63,371 nucleotides of DNA, taken from Cytophagales bacterium (GTDB lineage: Bacteria; Bacteroidota; Bacteroidia; Cytophagales; Cyclobacteriaceae). The notes under the pieces are model-generated. The model was not told the origin of the DNA. It worked only from the letters and a program-made list of their open reading frames with translations, and searched no databases. The position numbers were made by a program, and so were the translations under genes. The stretch's first letter is position 1. Every line of letters starts with the position of its first letter. The stretch lies in contig JANYHI010000062.1 in assembly GCA_025359125.1 (NCBI GenBank), positions 1 to 63,371 of the forward strand, written 5' to 3'. This document shows, in pieces, positions 8,189 through 18,216 of this stretch.

Positions 8189-11100
8189 ATGATAAGGTAT
8201 TTCATAGTTTTTCTATTGTTCTTTAATTTGACTACCGCATTTGGCCAGAATTTATCTCAACATAATTGGTACTTCGGCAGCACTTCTGATGGCATTCGCT
8301 TCAATAGAGGTACTAACCTACCTACACAAGTTACAAACCAAGCAATTCCATTTAATACAGGTGGAAGTGCTGTAGCCACTGACCCCGCCACCGGAAATCT
8401 ATTATTCTATACAGACGGCACTCGAATATACGATGGCTGTCATTTACCAATGCCTAACGGAACTGGATTACTGGCTAATACAACTGCTAATCAGCCAGTT
8501 GCTATTTGCCCAGTGCCAGGCCAGACAAATAAATATTTCGTATTTGCAAACAGTGCTAATTTTGGAGTTGGGGGCACTATTACGCGAAGTGTGGTCGATT
8601 TATCACAGTTAGGAAATGCAACTTCTCAACCCGGCTTAGGTGTGGTAGAAGCTGCAAATAAAAACGCGGCTGTTCCCGGGTTGACCAATCGTTCAGAAGG
8701 AATGATCATTATTCCACATCCCAACGGAACAGATTACTGGTTAATTACACATCAAAACAATTCAGCAGATTTTTTAGCTACAAAAATTACTGCCGCAAGT
8801 TATACTGCCGGAACGTTTAACTCTGTCATATCTATTAACATTGGTAATCCCTCTCCCCTCCCCATATCTGTTTCCAACTTCTCGTACAATCACAAGTTGA
8901 AAAAATTAGCTGTGGCCGTTCAAAGTGTAAAGGACGATGCGATGATTCTCAATTTTGATCCGGGAATACCAACGCTACCTGTTAGCGGCACTGAAGGATT
9001 CATGATACTAGATCGTTATATACTGAATACCGGAGTTCTTACTGCCACCACTCAGTCAATGTACGATATACAATGGGATATAAAGGGTGGACAATATGTT
9101 TACATTTCAAGGATTGGAGAAGCCGGCATTCCTGCAGATGTTATTCAGTATGATTATAAAAATTCAACACCCGCCTCTACCATAAATATTTCTGTTTTGC
9201 CTGCATCGGTTTCGGCAGTCATTGCAAAAAGCTACGGATTACAACTCGCGCCAGATAGTGCTATCTATCATCTTTATCAGGATAATACGGGAAAATTTTT
9301 AGTTGAGAAATTTTCGAAGACAGATACATTGGCCGCCTTTGTTAAAGTTGCACAACTGGGCGCTACAGATTTTAAAGGAACTCAGTTCCCTTCTTTCTTA
9401 CCAACTAGTAACGCAAACCTTACCATTGATTTTACTTTTTCTACACCTACTTGTCAGAATAATCCAATAACTTTTTTTCCAGATGTAAAACCAAATGCAG
9501 ATAGTTTAGTGTGGGATTTTGGAGATGGCAGCAAAACCGTTAAGGCGTGGAGTCCTGTATATACGTATAAAAATCAAGGCACCTTTAACACTATGGTAAC
9601 AGCTTATTACCAAGGGCAAAAGAAAATTTCGCTTCCAAAGCCTGTTACCGTTAATAAGTTCGATCTTAAGATTCAATTAGTGCAAGATACCACCGCGTGT
9701 AAATCAGAATTTCCACCGCCAAGGGGAACTTCTTCTCCAAAGCAATTTTCAGTTACCGTTAAGGTTACACAAGGAACAGCCACTTCTTATAATTGGTCGA
9801 ATGGAAATACGGGAGCAACTCTCAAACCCGATTCCGCTGGCTATTATTATGTCGTTGTTACCGATGCCACTGGCTGCTCAACCTATGCCGGAGTGAATGT
9901 AAAGGAATACAAACTAAATGATCAACGAAGTAACATCTGGTATTTCGGTACAAAGGCAGGAATAGATTTCAATAAGAAACCTCCTGTTGCACTCAACACA
10001 AGCGCTATGGATGCACCGGCTGGCTGCGCAATTGTATGCGATAGAAATGGGAAAGTAATTTTTTATACAGATGGATCTAATGTATATGATAAAACAAATA
10101 CCCTTATTGATACCGGAATTGGAGGTGATCCAACTTCTACGCAATCATCTTTGATAGTTCCCGTGCCGGGAGATGAAACATTGTATTACATTTTAACAAC
10201 GCAGGCAATCAGCGGAACTTCTCTTTTTGAATTGCGTTATTCGATCTTTGATTTAAAGCAAAATGCTGGGAAGGGACTCGTAACCAAGAAAAACATTTTA
10301 CTTTTTTCGAAGAGCACCGAACGAGTTACCGCCAATGGTAAATGGATTGTGGCGCATGAATATGGCAATAGTATTTTTAGAACCTTTCAAATTTCAAAAA
10401 ATGGAATAGGCTCAGCAGTTTATACTGAAATCGGTTCTCCTCATTCGTTCAAAACAAAAGAAAACGGACAAGGCTATATGAAGTTGGGCATCAGAAATAA
10501 TTTAGCTGTTCCTATTTCCACACCTGGCAGTAGCAATTTGTTAGAGTTATTTCAACTGAATGATACAACTGGAGTTATTTACAGCTACCGAAAAACAAAT
10601 TTGAATGAAGCCAACGGACAAATTTACGGAGTAGAGTTTTCTTCGGGCGGAAGAAAAGTTTTTGCTACCGTTAGAGGTGTACCTGCCGCAGGGCAATCGG
10701 AAATTTTTGAATACTACCTCGATAGCCTTGATAAAAAGCCTCCCGTCTTTTTACAAAAGGTTGCCAAACCCATAGATATGGGCGCTTTGCAAATTGCGCC
10801 TGACAATCAAATCTACATTGCGTTTAATGATGCCACTAACAACAAAGCCCTGGGCACTGTACTTTCAAACGAAAATAAAATTCCAACTAACTCATCTTTT
10901 AATTTTAATGGATTTGCCCTGGCAAGTGGAACAAAAAGCACGTTAGGACTCCCAAATTTTATTCAGCAACAAGGCAACGGGTTTGGAGGGCCCGGCTTTA
11001 CGTTTACCGGAATTTGTAAAGGAGACACTACTAAATTTAATGGAACGCCAACTGATGCTATCGATAAATTTCAATGGGCGTTTGGAGATGGCGCAGGAAG

Positions 11101-13402
11101 TACAATCTCAAACCCAACACACTTGTATGCTGCCGCAGGCACTTACACGGTGTCGATGCGCTTAACCAATCGCTGCGGATTGGATACCACCATTGTTCAA
11201 CAGGTTAAGATCAATCCACCCGCACCAAAACCTACCAACAAACCTGTTGACGTTCTTTGTAATGGCCCTGTCACATTAAATGCTGGCCCTGCAACTACTT
11301 GGTTGTGGACAGATGGATCTACCACGCAAACGGTAGTGATTAAAAATCCTGCCGTTATTTCTGTAACCACCACAGATGCTAACGGCTGCAAAGCAAAGGC
11401 TAAATCAATTGTTGTTGACAATAGACCGATAGTAGATTTAGGGCCAGACATTGAAGTGTGTCAGAATAGTGTAGTTCCAAATTTAAATGCAAACAACGCG
11501 GGTGCTACTTTCGTCTGGACGTTGAATGGAGCAGCTAACGGAAATACCTCTGGTGTGCAGGCTATAGATACTACTCTTCCAGCTATTCTAAAGTATTCGG
11601 TAACAGTAAAAGATCCAATTACAACTTGTCAAACAACATTTACCAAAATTGTAACTATTAAAGTTTCACCCGCATTCACACTGACTAAAACAGACCCAAC
11701 CACCTGTAATACACCAACAGGAACGGTTACATTAACAAACACACCAACTGTACCTGCCGGAGGACCTTACTCTTACTTTTTAACCGGGCCTACACTCAAT
11801 CAAGTAGGTTTTGATCAAGTTCAAGGATTTACAGTGGGGCCAATTGGAGGAGTAAGTGCCGGAACTGTTTCTGCAATTGTTACTGATCAAATATCTGGAT
11901 GTACAATCTCTAATTCAGTTAGCTTAACGGATGCTATCTTCACATCTGGTGTTACATTCACTAATTGCAATCCTTCAGTCGTAACGGTTTCAACTTTAAC
12001 TGGTGCTCCAGTTGCTCCGCTTAAATATACGTTTACAAATGTAGCTACCGGATCAGTTTTAGGTCCCCAAATTAGTAACACTGCTTCACTGGCTCCAGGT
12101 GATTATTCTATTCAAGTACGAGATAATAATGGTGCTGGCTGTACATACACATTTAATAGAACCATTAACCCCGTTGTGCCAACCTTAACTGTCACACCAG
12201 ATTTGTGTGCAGGAAATATAACGGCTTCTGTTGCAGGTGGAGTAACTTATAACTGGACTAGGCCAGACGGAACTACCCCCACGGGGGCTACAATTTCTCT
12301 TACCACTAGCGGAGCTTACATTGTTAAAGCAGATATTGGAGGAGGATGTACGCTCACTCAATCAACCAATGTAACCTATACGCCAATACCCACTCCTGAT
12401 TTCACACAAACAAATGGATGCGCCACTCAAATAACATTGACTGCTACGCCATCGGGATCGTATACTTATCGGTGGTATAAAGGAGGAGCATTCCAAGCTG
12501 GATTATTAGGAAGAATAATTACATTGGGCCAGTCGGAGGATGGAGCAAGTTATGCAGTTGAATTGGTAGACGGAGTAAGCGGTTGCACTAAGCAGTCGAC
12601 TCCTAAACTAGTTCAGGTAAGTGGCATTGTAGATGCGGCTGTCACTGCCACACAAGCTTGCCAAGATACTAATCCGTTTACAATCACCGCTACAACAACA
12701 GCAACGGGAGTAGCGTATGCATGGGCATTTAACAACACTACTATTGCGGGGCAAACTAATCCAACATTAAAAGATACCAAAGAAGGAATCTATAAAGTAA
12801 CGATAAGCAAAAGTACGTGTAATGCCTCTGCATCTATTCAAATTATAAAAGCACCTATCCCACAAGGGCAATTGAAAGGTGCTGTTGTTATTTGTAATGA
12901 CCCAGATAATCTTGACCCCGCTACTTCGCAAGTTGATTTAGATCCGGGTGCTTTTTCAACGTATGATTGGTTTAAAAATCAAGTAACTTTAAATTACAAG
13001 AAACGAATATTTACCGCGACTAGTGAAGGTATTTATGAAGTGACTTTAGTAAACTCATTTGGTTGTACGAATACAGATAAAACCGAAGTACTCAATGAAT
13101 GTATTCCAAAAATTGTTGGACCAAATGCCTTCCGACCGGCAAGTGGAGAAGTCGTTAATAAGAACTTCTTTGTTTATAGTTTCTTTATTACTGATAATTT
13201 TGAAATTGCTATTTTTAATAGATGGGGAGAATTGGTTTTTGAATCTAAGAAGAGGGATTTCAGGTGGAATGGCGGGTACAATAATAATGCAAGCCAACCG
13301 CTACCTGGCGGAACCTACTCCTATGTTGTTAGATATGAAAGTTCATTCAGGCCGCAAGAAGGAATTAAAGAACAGCGTGGCGGAGTTGTTTTATTAAGAT
13401 AA
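8189..13402 (+). CDS. PKD-domain surface protein with type B T9SS (gliding motility-associated) C-terminus
   Basis: A very large exported protein (1737 residues from ATG 8189; an in-frame ATG at 8138 would place 17 non-hydrophobic residues before the signal peptide MIRYFIVFLLFFNLTTAFGQ, so I reject it). The mature part opens with NWYFGSTSDGIRFN, and a second copy, IWYFGTKAGIDFN, begins about 555 residues later. Each heads a propeller-like region that ends in a PKD domain (VWDFGDGSK; QWAFGDGAG). Then come many short Ig/PKD-like or SprB-like repeats rich in Thr, Asn and paired Cys. The final 70 residues contain FNRWGELVFESK and LPGGTYSYVV, the gliding motility-associated C-terminal domain that directs type B T9SS export. 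PorP/SprF is its divergent neighbour. Confidence 0.92.
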   Translation: MIRYFIVFLLFFNLTTAFGQNLSQHNWYFGSTSDGIRFNRGTNLPTQVTNQAIPFNTGGSAVATDPATGNLLFYTDGTRIYDGCHLPMPNGTGLLANTTANQPVAICPVPGQTNKYFVFANSANFGVGGTITRSVVDLSQLGNATSQPGLGVVEAANKNAAVPGLTNRSEGMIIIPHPNGTDYWLITHQNNSADFLATKITAASYTAGTFNSVISINIGNPSPLPISVSNFSYNHKLKKLAVAVQSVKDDAMILNFDPGIPTLPVSGTEGFMILDRYILNTGVLTATTQSMYDIQWDIKGGQYVYISRIGEAGIPADVIQYDYKNSTPASTINISVLPASVSAVIAKSYGLQLAPDSAIYHLYQDNTGKFLVEKFSKTDTLAAFVKVAQLGATDFKGTQFPSFLPTSNANLTIDFTFSTPTCQNNPITFFPDVKPNADSLVWDFGDGSKTVKAWSPVYTYKNQGTFNTMVTAYYQGQKKISLPKPVTVNKFDLKIQLVQDTTACKSEFPPPRGTSSPKQFSVTVKVTQGTATSYNWSNGNTGATLKPDSAGYYYVVVTDATGCSTYAGVNVKEYKLNDQRSNIWYFGTKAGIDFNKKPPVALNTSAMDAPAGCAIVCDRNGKVIFYTDGSNVYDKTNTLIDTGIGGDPTSTQSSLIVPVPGDETLYYILTTQAISGTSLFELRYSIFDLKQNAGKGLVTKKNILLFSKSTERVTANGKWIVAHEYGNSIFRTFQISKNGIGSAVYTEIGSPHSFKTKENGQGYMKLGIRNNLAVPISTPGSSNLLELFQLNDTTGVIYSYRKTNLNEANGQIYGVEFSSGGRKVFATVRGVPAAGQSEIFEYYLDSLDKKPPVFLQKVAKPIDMGALQIAPDNQIYIAFNDATNNKALGTVLSNENKIPTNSSFNFNGFALASGTKSTLGLPNFIQQQGNGFGGPGFTFTGICKGDTTKFNGTPTDAIDKFQWAFGDGAGSTISNPTHLYAAAGTYTVSMRLTNRCGLDTTIVQQVKINPPAPKPTNKPVDVLCNGPVTLNAGPATTWLWTDGSTTQTVVIKNPAVISVTTTDANGCKAKAKSIVVDNRPIVDLGPDIEVCQNSVVPNLNANNAGATFVWTLNGAANGNTSGVQAIDTTLPAILKYSVTVKDPITTCQTTFTKIVTIKVSPAFTLTKTDPTTCNTPTGTVTLTNTPTVPAGGPYSYFLTGPTLNQVGFDQVQGFTVGPIGGVSAGTVSAIVTDQISGCTISNSVSLTDAIFTSGVTFTNCNPSVVTVSTLTGAPVAPLKYTFTNVATGSVLGPQISNTASLAPGDYSIQVRDNNGAGCTYTFNRTINPVVPTLTVTPDLCAGNITASVAGGVTYNWTRPDGTTPTGATISLTTSGAYIVKADIGGGCTLTQSTNVTYTPIPTPDFTQTNGCATQITLTATPSGSYTYRWYKGGAFQAGLLGRIITLGQSEDGASYAVELVDGVSGCTKQSTPKLVQVSGIVDAAVTATQACQDTNPFTITATTTATGVAYAWAFNNTTIAGQTNPTLKDTKEGIYKVTISKSTCNASASIQIIKAPIPQGQLKGAVVICNDPDNLDPATSQVDLDPGAFSTYDWFKNQVTLNYKKRIFTATSEGIYEVTLVNSFGCTNTDKTEVLNECIPKIVGPNAFRPASGEVVNKNFFVYSFFITDNFEIAIFNRWGELVFESKKRDFRWNGGYNNNASQPLPGGTYSYVVRYESSFRPQEGIKEQRGGVVLLR

Positions 13403-13433
13403 GTTAAATTCGAAAATCTACTAATTTGAAAAT

Positions 13434-13817
13434 TTGAAGATGATGCACACTCCAAAAATCATAAACTCTAACATAATACTTCTTTTTATTATTGGCTTTT
13501 TCGGTAGTTCCTTTTTGCTAAAGCCAGTTCAATTAATCAATACTTCACTCACCATCACGGTAAGAGACGAAATTGGCAACACGGTAGCCGGGGCATCTAT
13601 CAAATTATTTGATACCGAAGAGAATTATAATAAGGAAAAAAATTCAATAGCCGAAGGTGTAACTGATGCAAAAGGAATTTATCGCTTTAAAAAAATTAAG
13701 GCTAACTCGTATTTTGTCTTAGTTAAGAAAGATGATAAAGACAATGCTGGCGGTGGAGAGAAAATAGGTAAGCTAGAAGAAGGAAAGTTTAACAAGGTTA
13801 CAATTGTTATTCAGTAA
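13434..13817 (+). CDS. Small secreted carboxypeptidase-regulatory-like (prealbumin-like) protein
   Basis: A 127-residue protein with an N-terminal hydrophobic segment (about 10-30, signal peptide or anchor) followed by one prealbumin-like beta-sandwich: LTITVRDEIGNTVAGASIKLF, then GVTDAKGIYRFKKIKANSYFVLVKK. This is the CarboxypepD_reg-like pattern common as an N-terminal or free-standing domain in Bacteroidota envelope proteins. ATG at 13434 and the adjacent ATG at 13440 are both possible. It lies 31 bases after the type B cargo gene on the same strand and may be co-transcribed. Function unknown. Confidence 0.75.
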   Translation: MKMMHTPKIINSNIILLFIIGFFGSSFLLKPVQLINTSLTITVRDEIGNTVAGASIKLFDTEENYNKEKNSIAEGVTDAKGIYRFKKIKANSYFVLVKKDDKDNAGGGEKIGKLEEGKFNKVTIVIQ

Positions 13818-13841
13818 TCAACTTTGATTTCTAAATTTTGA

Positions 13842-14399
13842 ATGTTGAATTTTAACTCTAGCTGGAACAGGGAAATTCTAGTCAAATCATTAGAATCTTA
13901 TTCAACTCCATTTTCGGAAGAACAGAAATTCATTCCACCTTTTTTAGAATTACTAAAAAATCAAGATGCTTTTCAACGGACTCACCTACCGGGGCACATC
14001 ACAGGTTCTGCCTGGATCATAAGCAAAGAAAGAACTCAAACACTTTTAGTGCATCACGCCAAGTTAAACAAATGGGTGCAGCCGGGTGGCCATGCCGATG
14101 GCGATGAAAATATTCTGGCTGTTGCCTTGAAGGAAGCGGAGGAAGAAACAGGGTTGAAAAATTTTACCGTTAACCCTCTCCTATTTGATATTGATATTCA
14201 TACTATTCCGACACGAAAAGATTTTCCGGAACATCAACATTACGATATACGGTTTTTATTGAATGCTGATGTGAACGAAATGATCGTAGTAAGTAACGAA
14301 TCGCACGATGTAAAATGGATAACTCTATCAGAATTAGAAAACTATACGCTAGAAAGATCCGTACTTCGTATGAAAGAAAAATTACTCCGAACCTCGTAG
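13842..14399 (+). CDS. Nudix hydrolase
   Basis: A 185-residue Nudix-fold protein. The Nudix box (residues 83-105) is GHADGDENILAVALKEAEEE followed by TGL. It fits GX5EX7REUXEEXGU except that the usual Arg is Lys. Family members hydrolyse nucleoside diphosphates linked to another group; the substrate cannot be told. The only plausible start is the ATG at 13842, which lies inside a copy of the AT-rich intergenic repeat (AATTTTGAATGTTGAATTTT), so the first residues MLNFNSS are probably repeat-derived. The stop codon TAG is also part of the -7 element of the following gene. Confidence 0.88.
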   Translation: MLNFNSSWNREILVKSLESYSTPFSEEQKFIPPFLELLKNQDAFQRTHLPGHITGSAWIISKERTQTLLVHHAKLNKWVQPGGHADGDENILAVALKEAEEETGLKNFTVNPLLFDIDIHTIPTRKDFPEHQHYDIRFLLNADVNEMIVVSNESHDVKWITLSELENYTLERSVLRMKEKLLRTS

Positions 14400-14404
14400 C
14401 TTTG
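14397..14404 (+). promoter_or_regulatory. -7 element overlapping the Nudix stop, before sua5
   Basis: TAGCTTTG matches TAnnTTTG and ends 4 bases before the Sua5/TsaC ATG at 14409. If active it would give a leaderless or nearly leaderless transcript. Confidence 0.45.
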
Positions 14405-14408
14405 CACG

Positions 14409-15371
14409 ATGGCCGAAATCGGAAAAGATATTTCAAAAGCAAAAATACTTTTAGAACAAGGTGAGCTAGTAGCCATACCGACCGAAACAGTTTATGGATT
14501 AGCTGGTAATGCCTTAAATGTATCAGCAATAGCTAAAATTTTCGAGGCTAAAAATCGCCCCCACTTTGATCCGCTTATTGTACATGTTCCTGATTTCAAT
14601 TCTGTCAATTCGTTCGCATCAGAAATTCCGGAAAAAGCAAAAAAGTTAGCGCAAGAATTCTGGCCAGGACCCTTAACACTTTTATTGAAGAGAAAAGAAA
14701 TTATTCCCGACTTGGTAACATCTGGTTTAGGGACTGTTGGCATTCGCTGCCCCAATCACAAACTCACGTTAAATCTTTTGAAAGAATTGACATTTCCATT
14801 AGCAGCACCCAGTGCTAATCCGTTCGGGTACATCAGCCCCACAAAAGCATCGCACGTAAATGATCAATTGAGCGATAAGGTAAAATATGTTTTAGATGGT
14901 GGAGATTGTGAAGTGGGCATTGAATCGACTATCGTAGGATTTGACGGAGGGCAAACAATCATCTATCGGCTGGGCGGATTGAGTGTAGAAAAAATTGAAG
15001 CGGTTATTGGCAAAGTAGAAATTCAACTCAATTCATCTTCTAATCCTAAAGCACCTGGACAATTAAAAAGTCATTATGCGCCTACTAAAAATTTATTAGT
15101 TGGAAATTTAGATTTGTTAGTAAAAGCACATCATGGTAAAAAAATAGGAATCCTCTCCTTCCAAAAAATAATTCCTGATTTTCCCATAACTAATCAAAAA
15201 CAACTTTCGCCTACTGGAGATCTGCTGATGGCAGCACAAAATCTTTTTGCATACCTCCGTATATTAGATCAGCTTGATATAGAATTCATTATAGCTGAAG
15301 AAGTTCCGAATGTAGGGTTGGGAAGAGCAATCAACGATCGTTTGCAGCGAGCTTCTGTTCGAATAGAATAA
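14409..15371 (+). CDS. L-threonylcarbamoyladenylate synthase (Sua5 type)
   Basis: Makes threonylcarbamoyl-AMP from Thr, bicarbonate and ATP for t6A modification at position 37 of ANN-decoding tRNAs. The 320 residues are the long Sua5 form: YrdC domain (about 8-200) plus a C-terminal Sua5 domain. Visible motifs include IPTETVYGLAGNA, KNRPHFDPLIVHV, WPGPLTLLLKRK, GIRCPNH, LAAPSANPFGYISPTKA and, at the domain junction, PGQLKSHYAPTK. It follows the Nudix gene by 9 bases and may share its transcript. Confidence 0.94.
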   Translation: MAEIGKDISKAKILLEQGELVAIPTETVYGLAGNALNVSAIAKIFEAKNRPHFDPLIVHVPDFNSVNSFASEIPEKAKKLAQEFWPGPLTLLLKRKEIIPDLVTSGLGTVGIRCPNHKLTLNLLKELTFPLAAPSANPFGYISPTKASHVNDQLSDKVKYVLDGGDCEVGIESTIVGFDGGQTIIYRLGGLSVEKIEAVIGKVEIQLNSSSNPKAPGQLKSHYAPTKNLLVGNLDLLVKAHHGKKIGILSFQKIIPDFPITNQKQLSPTGDLLMAAQNLFAYLRILDQLDIEFIIAEEVPNVGLGRAINDRLQRASVRIE

Positions 15372-15441
15372 GGTATCTCGAAAAATTATTATAGGCAGAC
15401 TTCATTCTTTTTAGTTACTTTAACTTTTACAAAAAGAATGA

Positions 15442-16542
15442 ATGGATAAGCCTAAAAAATTATTGGTACTAACTGGTGGTGGCGATTGCCCTGGACTCAA
15501 TGCGGTGATCAGAGGTATTGCAAAACGCACGCGCAAAGAAAAAGATTGGGACATATACGGAAGCAAAGAGGCCTTTAACGGAGTGTTCGCCAACCCTGCC
15601 GAATTAATCAAACTAACCCGAAGTAAAACAGCTGGAATACATGTTCGCGGTGGTACCATTTTAAAAACTACTAATAAAGGAAACCCTATTAATTTCCCCT
15701 CTCCTCAAAAAGACGGAACTATAAAATTCATAGATCGCTCTGATGAATTAATTAAACGAATTAAGGAATTGGGATTTAATGCGGTTATCAATATTGGCGG
15801 AGATGGATCGCAAAAAATTTCGCAAGCTCTTTACAAGAAAGGTTTAAATATCATTGGAGTACCAAAGACGATTGACAATGATCTTTCGTCTACTGATATG
15901 ACCTTCGGTTTTCAAACGGCCGTACAAATAGCAACAGATAGTTTCGATAAATTAGTGACTACGGCCGAAAGTCACGATCGCGTGATGATTATGGAAGTGA
16001 TGGGGCGCGATGCGGGGTGGATTGCTCTCCATACAGCTATTGCCGGAGGCGCAGAGATTTGTTTGATTCCTGAAATACCTTATGATGTTAAAAAACTGGT
16101 GAAGCGAATTCAGTCTAGGTATGTAAATGGAACCGGCTTTGTTAATATCGTCATATCCGAAGGAGCAAAACCCAAAGATGGCACCATTGTTTCTTCTCAG
16201 GGATCGAAAGGATCTGAGCATGTTCGATTAGGAGGAGTTGCGTACCAACTTTCCAAACAATTGAAAGAAGCTGGTTGCCAAGCTGAAATTCGCGAAACCG
16301 TTTTAGGGCATGTGCAACGAGGTGGGAGTCCTACTGCTTTCGACAGAGTATTAGCTACTCTATTTGGTGTGAAGGCGGTGGAATTATTGTTAGAGGAAAA
16401 ATTTGGGCAGATGGTAACATTAAAAAACAACACGATTTCTTCTGTTAGTCTCGAAGAAGCCACTCAGAATTATAACTTCGTACAAAAAGATGGATATCTT
16501 GTAAAGGCTGCAAAAGGTTTAGGTATTAGTTTTGGAGATTAA
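15442..16542 (+). CDS. 6-phosphofructokinase
   Basis: Phosphorylates fructose 6-phosphate, the committed step of glycolysis. The 366 residues show TGGGDCPGLNAVIRG (11-25), GGDGS (119-123), PKTIDND (141-147), VMGRDAGW and GHVQRGGSPTAFDR. At the donor-selecting position equivalent to E. coli Gly104 it has Gly (GGDGS), which favours ATP, but it has Lys in PKTIDND where ATP-only enzymes have Gly. That combination is typical of the mixed group III branch, so ATP is likely and pyrophosphate use is not excluded. It is 6 bases from the receiver gene, then pgk. Confidence 0.93.
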   Translation: MDKPKKLLVLTGGGDCPGLNAVIRGIAKRTRKEKDWDIYGSKEAFNGVFANPAELIKLTRSKTAGIHVRGGTILKTTNKGNPINFPSPQKDGTIKFIDRSDELIKRIKELGFNAVINIGGDGSQKISQALYKKGLNIIGVPKTIDNDLSSTDMTFGFQTAVQIATDSFDKLVTTAESHDRVMIMEVMGRDAGWIALHTAIAGGAEICLIPEIPYDVKKLVKRIQSRYVNGTGFVNIVISEGAKPKDGTIVSSQGSKGSEHVRLGGVAYQLSKQLKEAGCQAEIRETVLGHVQRGGSPTAFDRVLATLFGVKAVELLLEEKFGQMVTLKNNTISSVSLEEATQNYNFVQKDGYLVKAAKGLGISFGD

Positions 16543-16548
16543 AAAAAT

Positions 16549-16968
16549 ATGAAAAAAGATTTCAACAAGCTGTTTGCATTGGTGGTAGATGATGATGTTA
16601 TCTTGCAAGTAGCTGTTCAAAAAGAATTAGAATCTATCGGTATTCGATCAGCTATTGCCTCTAATGGCTACGAAGCGCTTCAAGCTTTGCAAAATGAAAA
16701 ATTTGATTTTGTGTTGATGGATATTAGTATGCCTGAACAAGATGGAATGGACACCACTCGGTGGATTCGGGATTTAAAAAACAGTAGAAACCAAAACCTT
16801 CCCATCTTTGCAGTCACTAGTTTTGATGATAAACAACATACCGCGGAAATAATAGAGGCGGGCTTTAACGAACATATCATCAAGCCTTTTGAACTGACCC
16901 AATTAGTAAAACTCTTAGAAAAATACTTTTGGACGCAACAACAGATCACTACTCCACCGAACAAGTAA
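16549..16968 (+). CDS. Stand-alone response regulator receiver protein
   Basis: A 139-residue CheY-like receiver with no output domain. The acidic pocket is VVDDD (residues 12-16), the phospho-acceptor is Asp58 in LMDISMP, the switch Thr/Ser is TS (90-91), and the conserved Lys is Lys112 in IIKPF. All key residues are present, so it should be phosphorylatable. Single-domain receivers act by protein-protein contact or as phosphorelay intermediates. It is embedded between pfk (6 bases upstream) and pgk (16 bases downstream), so co-expression with glycolysis is likely. No histidine kinase is in the window. Confidence 0.92.
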   Translation: MKKDFNKLFALVVDDDVILQVAVQKELESIGIRSAIASNGYEALQALQNEKFDFVLMDISMPEQDGMDTTRWIRDLKNSRNQNLPIFAVTSFDDKQHTAEIIEAGFNEHIIKPFELTQLVKLLEKYFWTQQQITTPPNK

Positions 16969-16984
16969 TTTAGATTAATTAACT

Positions 16985-18169
16985 ATGAAGACCCTGAAAG
17001 AAATCAATTTTAAAAATAAGCGTGCACTTATTCGTGTAGATTTTAATGTACCGTTGGATAAAAGTTTTAACGTTACAGACGACAATAGAATCAGAGCGAC
17101 TATTCCAACTCTAAAAAAAATATTGAGTGATGGAGGAAGTTGCGTGTTGATGTCGCACTTAGGCAGACCGAAAGAAGGACCTGAAGAAAAATATTCTTTA
17201 AAGCACACCATTAAAACAGCAGAGAAGTTACTTGGGGTGCCTGTAAAATTTGCATCAGATTGCATAGGCGAAGATTCTTATAAATTATCTGCGACTCTTA
17301 AGCCAGGTGAAGTGTTGTTGCTTGAAAATCTCCGCTTCTATAAACAAGAAGAAAAAGGAGACGTAGCTTTCGCTGAAAAACTTTCTAAACATGGCGATGT
17401 ATATGTAAACGATGCCTTTGGCACTGCCCATCGTGCTCATGCTTCCACTACTATTGTAGCACAATTCTTTCAAGAGAAATGCGCTGGCCTTGTGATGGCT
17501 TCAGAATTAGATAATGCTGAAAAAGTATTGGGCAATGCAGCACGCCCCTTCACTGCGATTATGGGCGGAGCAAAAATTTCTGATAAGATTTTAATTATTG
17601 AAAAACTTCTTGACAAAGTAAATCACTTGATTATTGGTGGTGGAATGGCTTATACTTTTTTCAAGGCCCTTGGTGGAAATATCGGAAACTCACTATGCGA
17701 AGATGATAAATTAGAGCTGGCAAAAGAATTAATTCAAAAAGCAAAAACAAAGGGTGTTGAATTACACTTGCCGATAGACTCTATTACTGCCGATAAATTT
17801 GATGCGAATGCAAATACAAAAATCGCAAACAATAATTCAATCGAGACAGGTTGGATGGGGCTAGACATTGGCCCACAGGCACAAGTAGTATTTGCTAAAG
17901 TAGTAGAAGAATCTAAAACTATTTTATGGAACGGCCCGATGGGCGTTTTTGAAATGGGGAAATTTGAAAAAGGAACAAAGGCAATTGCCGAAGCGGTGGT
18001 TCGTGCTACAGAAAAAGGTGCCTTCTCATTAATTGGTGGGGGCGATTCTGCCGCGGCTGTAGCTAAGTTCGGATTTGAAGATAAGGTGAGTTATGTTTCT
18101 ACTGGTGGCGGGGCGTTGCTTGAGTATTTTGAAGGCAAAGTTTTACCGGGTGTTGAGGCGTTGGGGTAG
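16985..18169 (+). CDS. pgk: Phosphoglycerate kinase
   Basis: Transfers phosphate from 1,3-bisphosphoglycerate to ADP in glycolysis. The 394 residues match bacterial Pgk. Motifs include [76 protein letters not shown] and the nucleotide-binding GGGDSAAAV near the end. It sits 16 bases behind the receiver gene in the pfk-receiver-pgk run. Confidence 0.97.
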   Translation: MKTLKEINFKNKRALIRVDFNVPLDKSFNVTDDNRIRATIPTLKKILSDGGSCVLMSHLGRPKEGPEEKYSLKHTIKTAEKLLGVPVKFASDCIGEDSYKLSATLKPGEVLLLENLRFYKQEEKGDVAFAEKLSKHGDVYVNDAFGTAHRAHASTTIVAQFFQEKCAGLVMASELDNAEKVLGNAARPFTAIMGGAKISDKILIIEKLLDKVNHLIIGGGMAYTFFKALGGNIGNSLCEDDKLELAKELIQKAKTKGVELHLPIDSITADKFDANANTKIANNNSIETGWMGLDIGPQAQVVFAKVVEESKTILWNGPMGVFEMGKFEKGTKAIAEAVVRATEKGAFSLIGGGDSAAAVAKFGFEDKVSYVSTGGGALLEYFEGKVLPGVEALG

Positions 18170-18216
18170 ATTGGAAATAGAAATTAGCTAATCAACCCCG
18201 AAGGGGTAAAATAAAA

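Noticed and set aside
13059-13397. 112-residue frame at the end of the type B cargo gene
   Set aside because: Fully inside the C-terminal sorting domain in another frame.
18196-18206. Terminator of pgk
   Set aside because: CCCC-GAA-GGGG is only 4 bp and is followed by TAAAAT rather than a T run.
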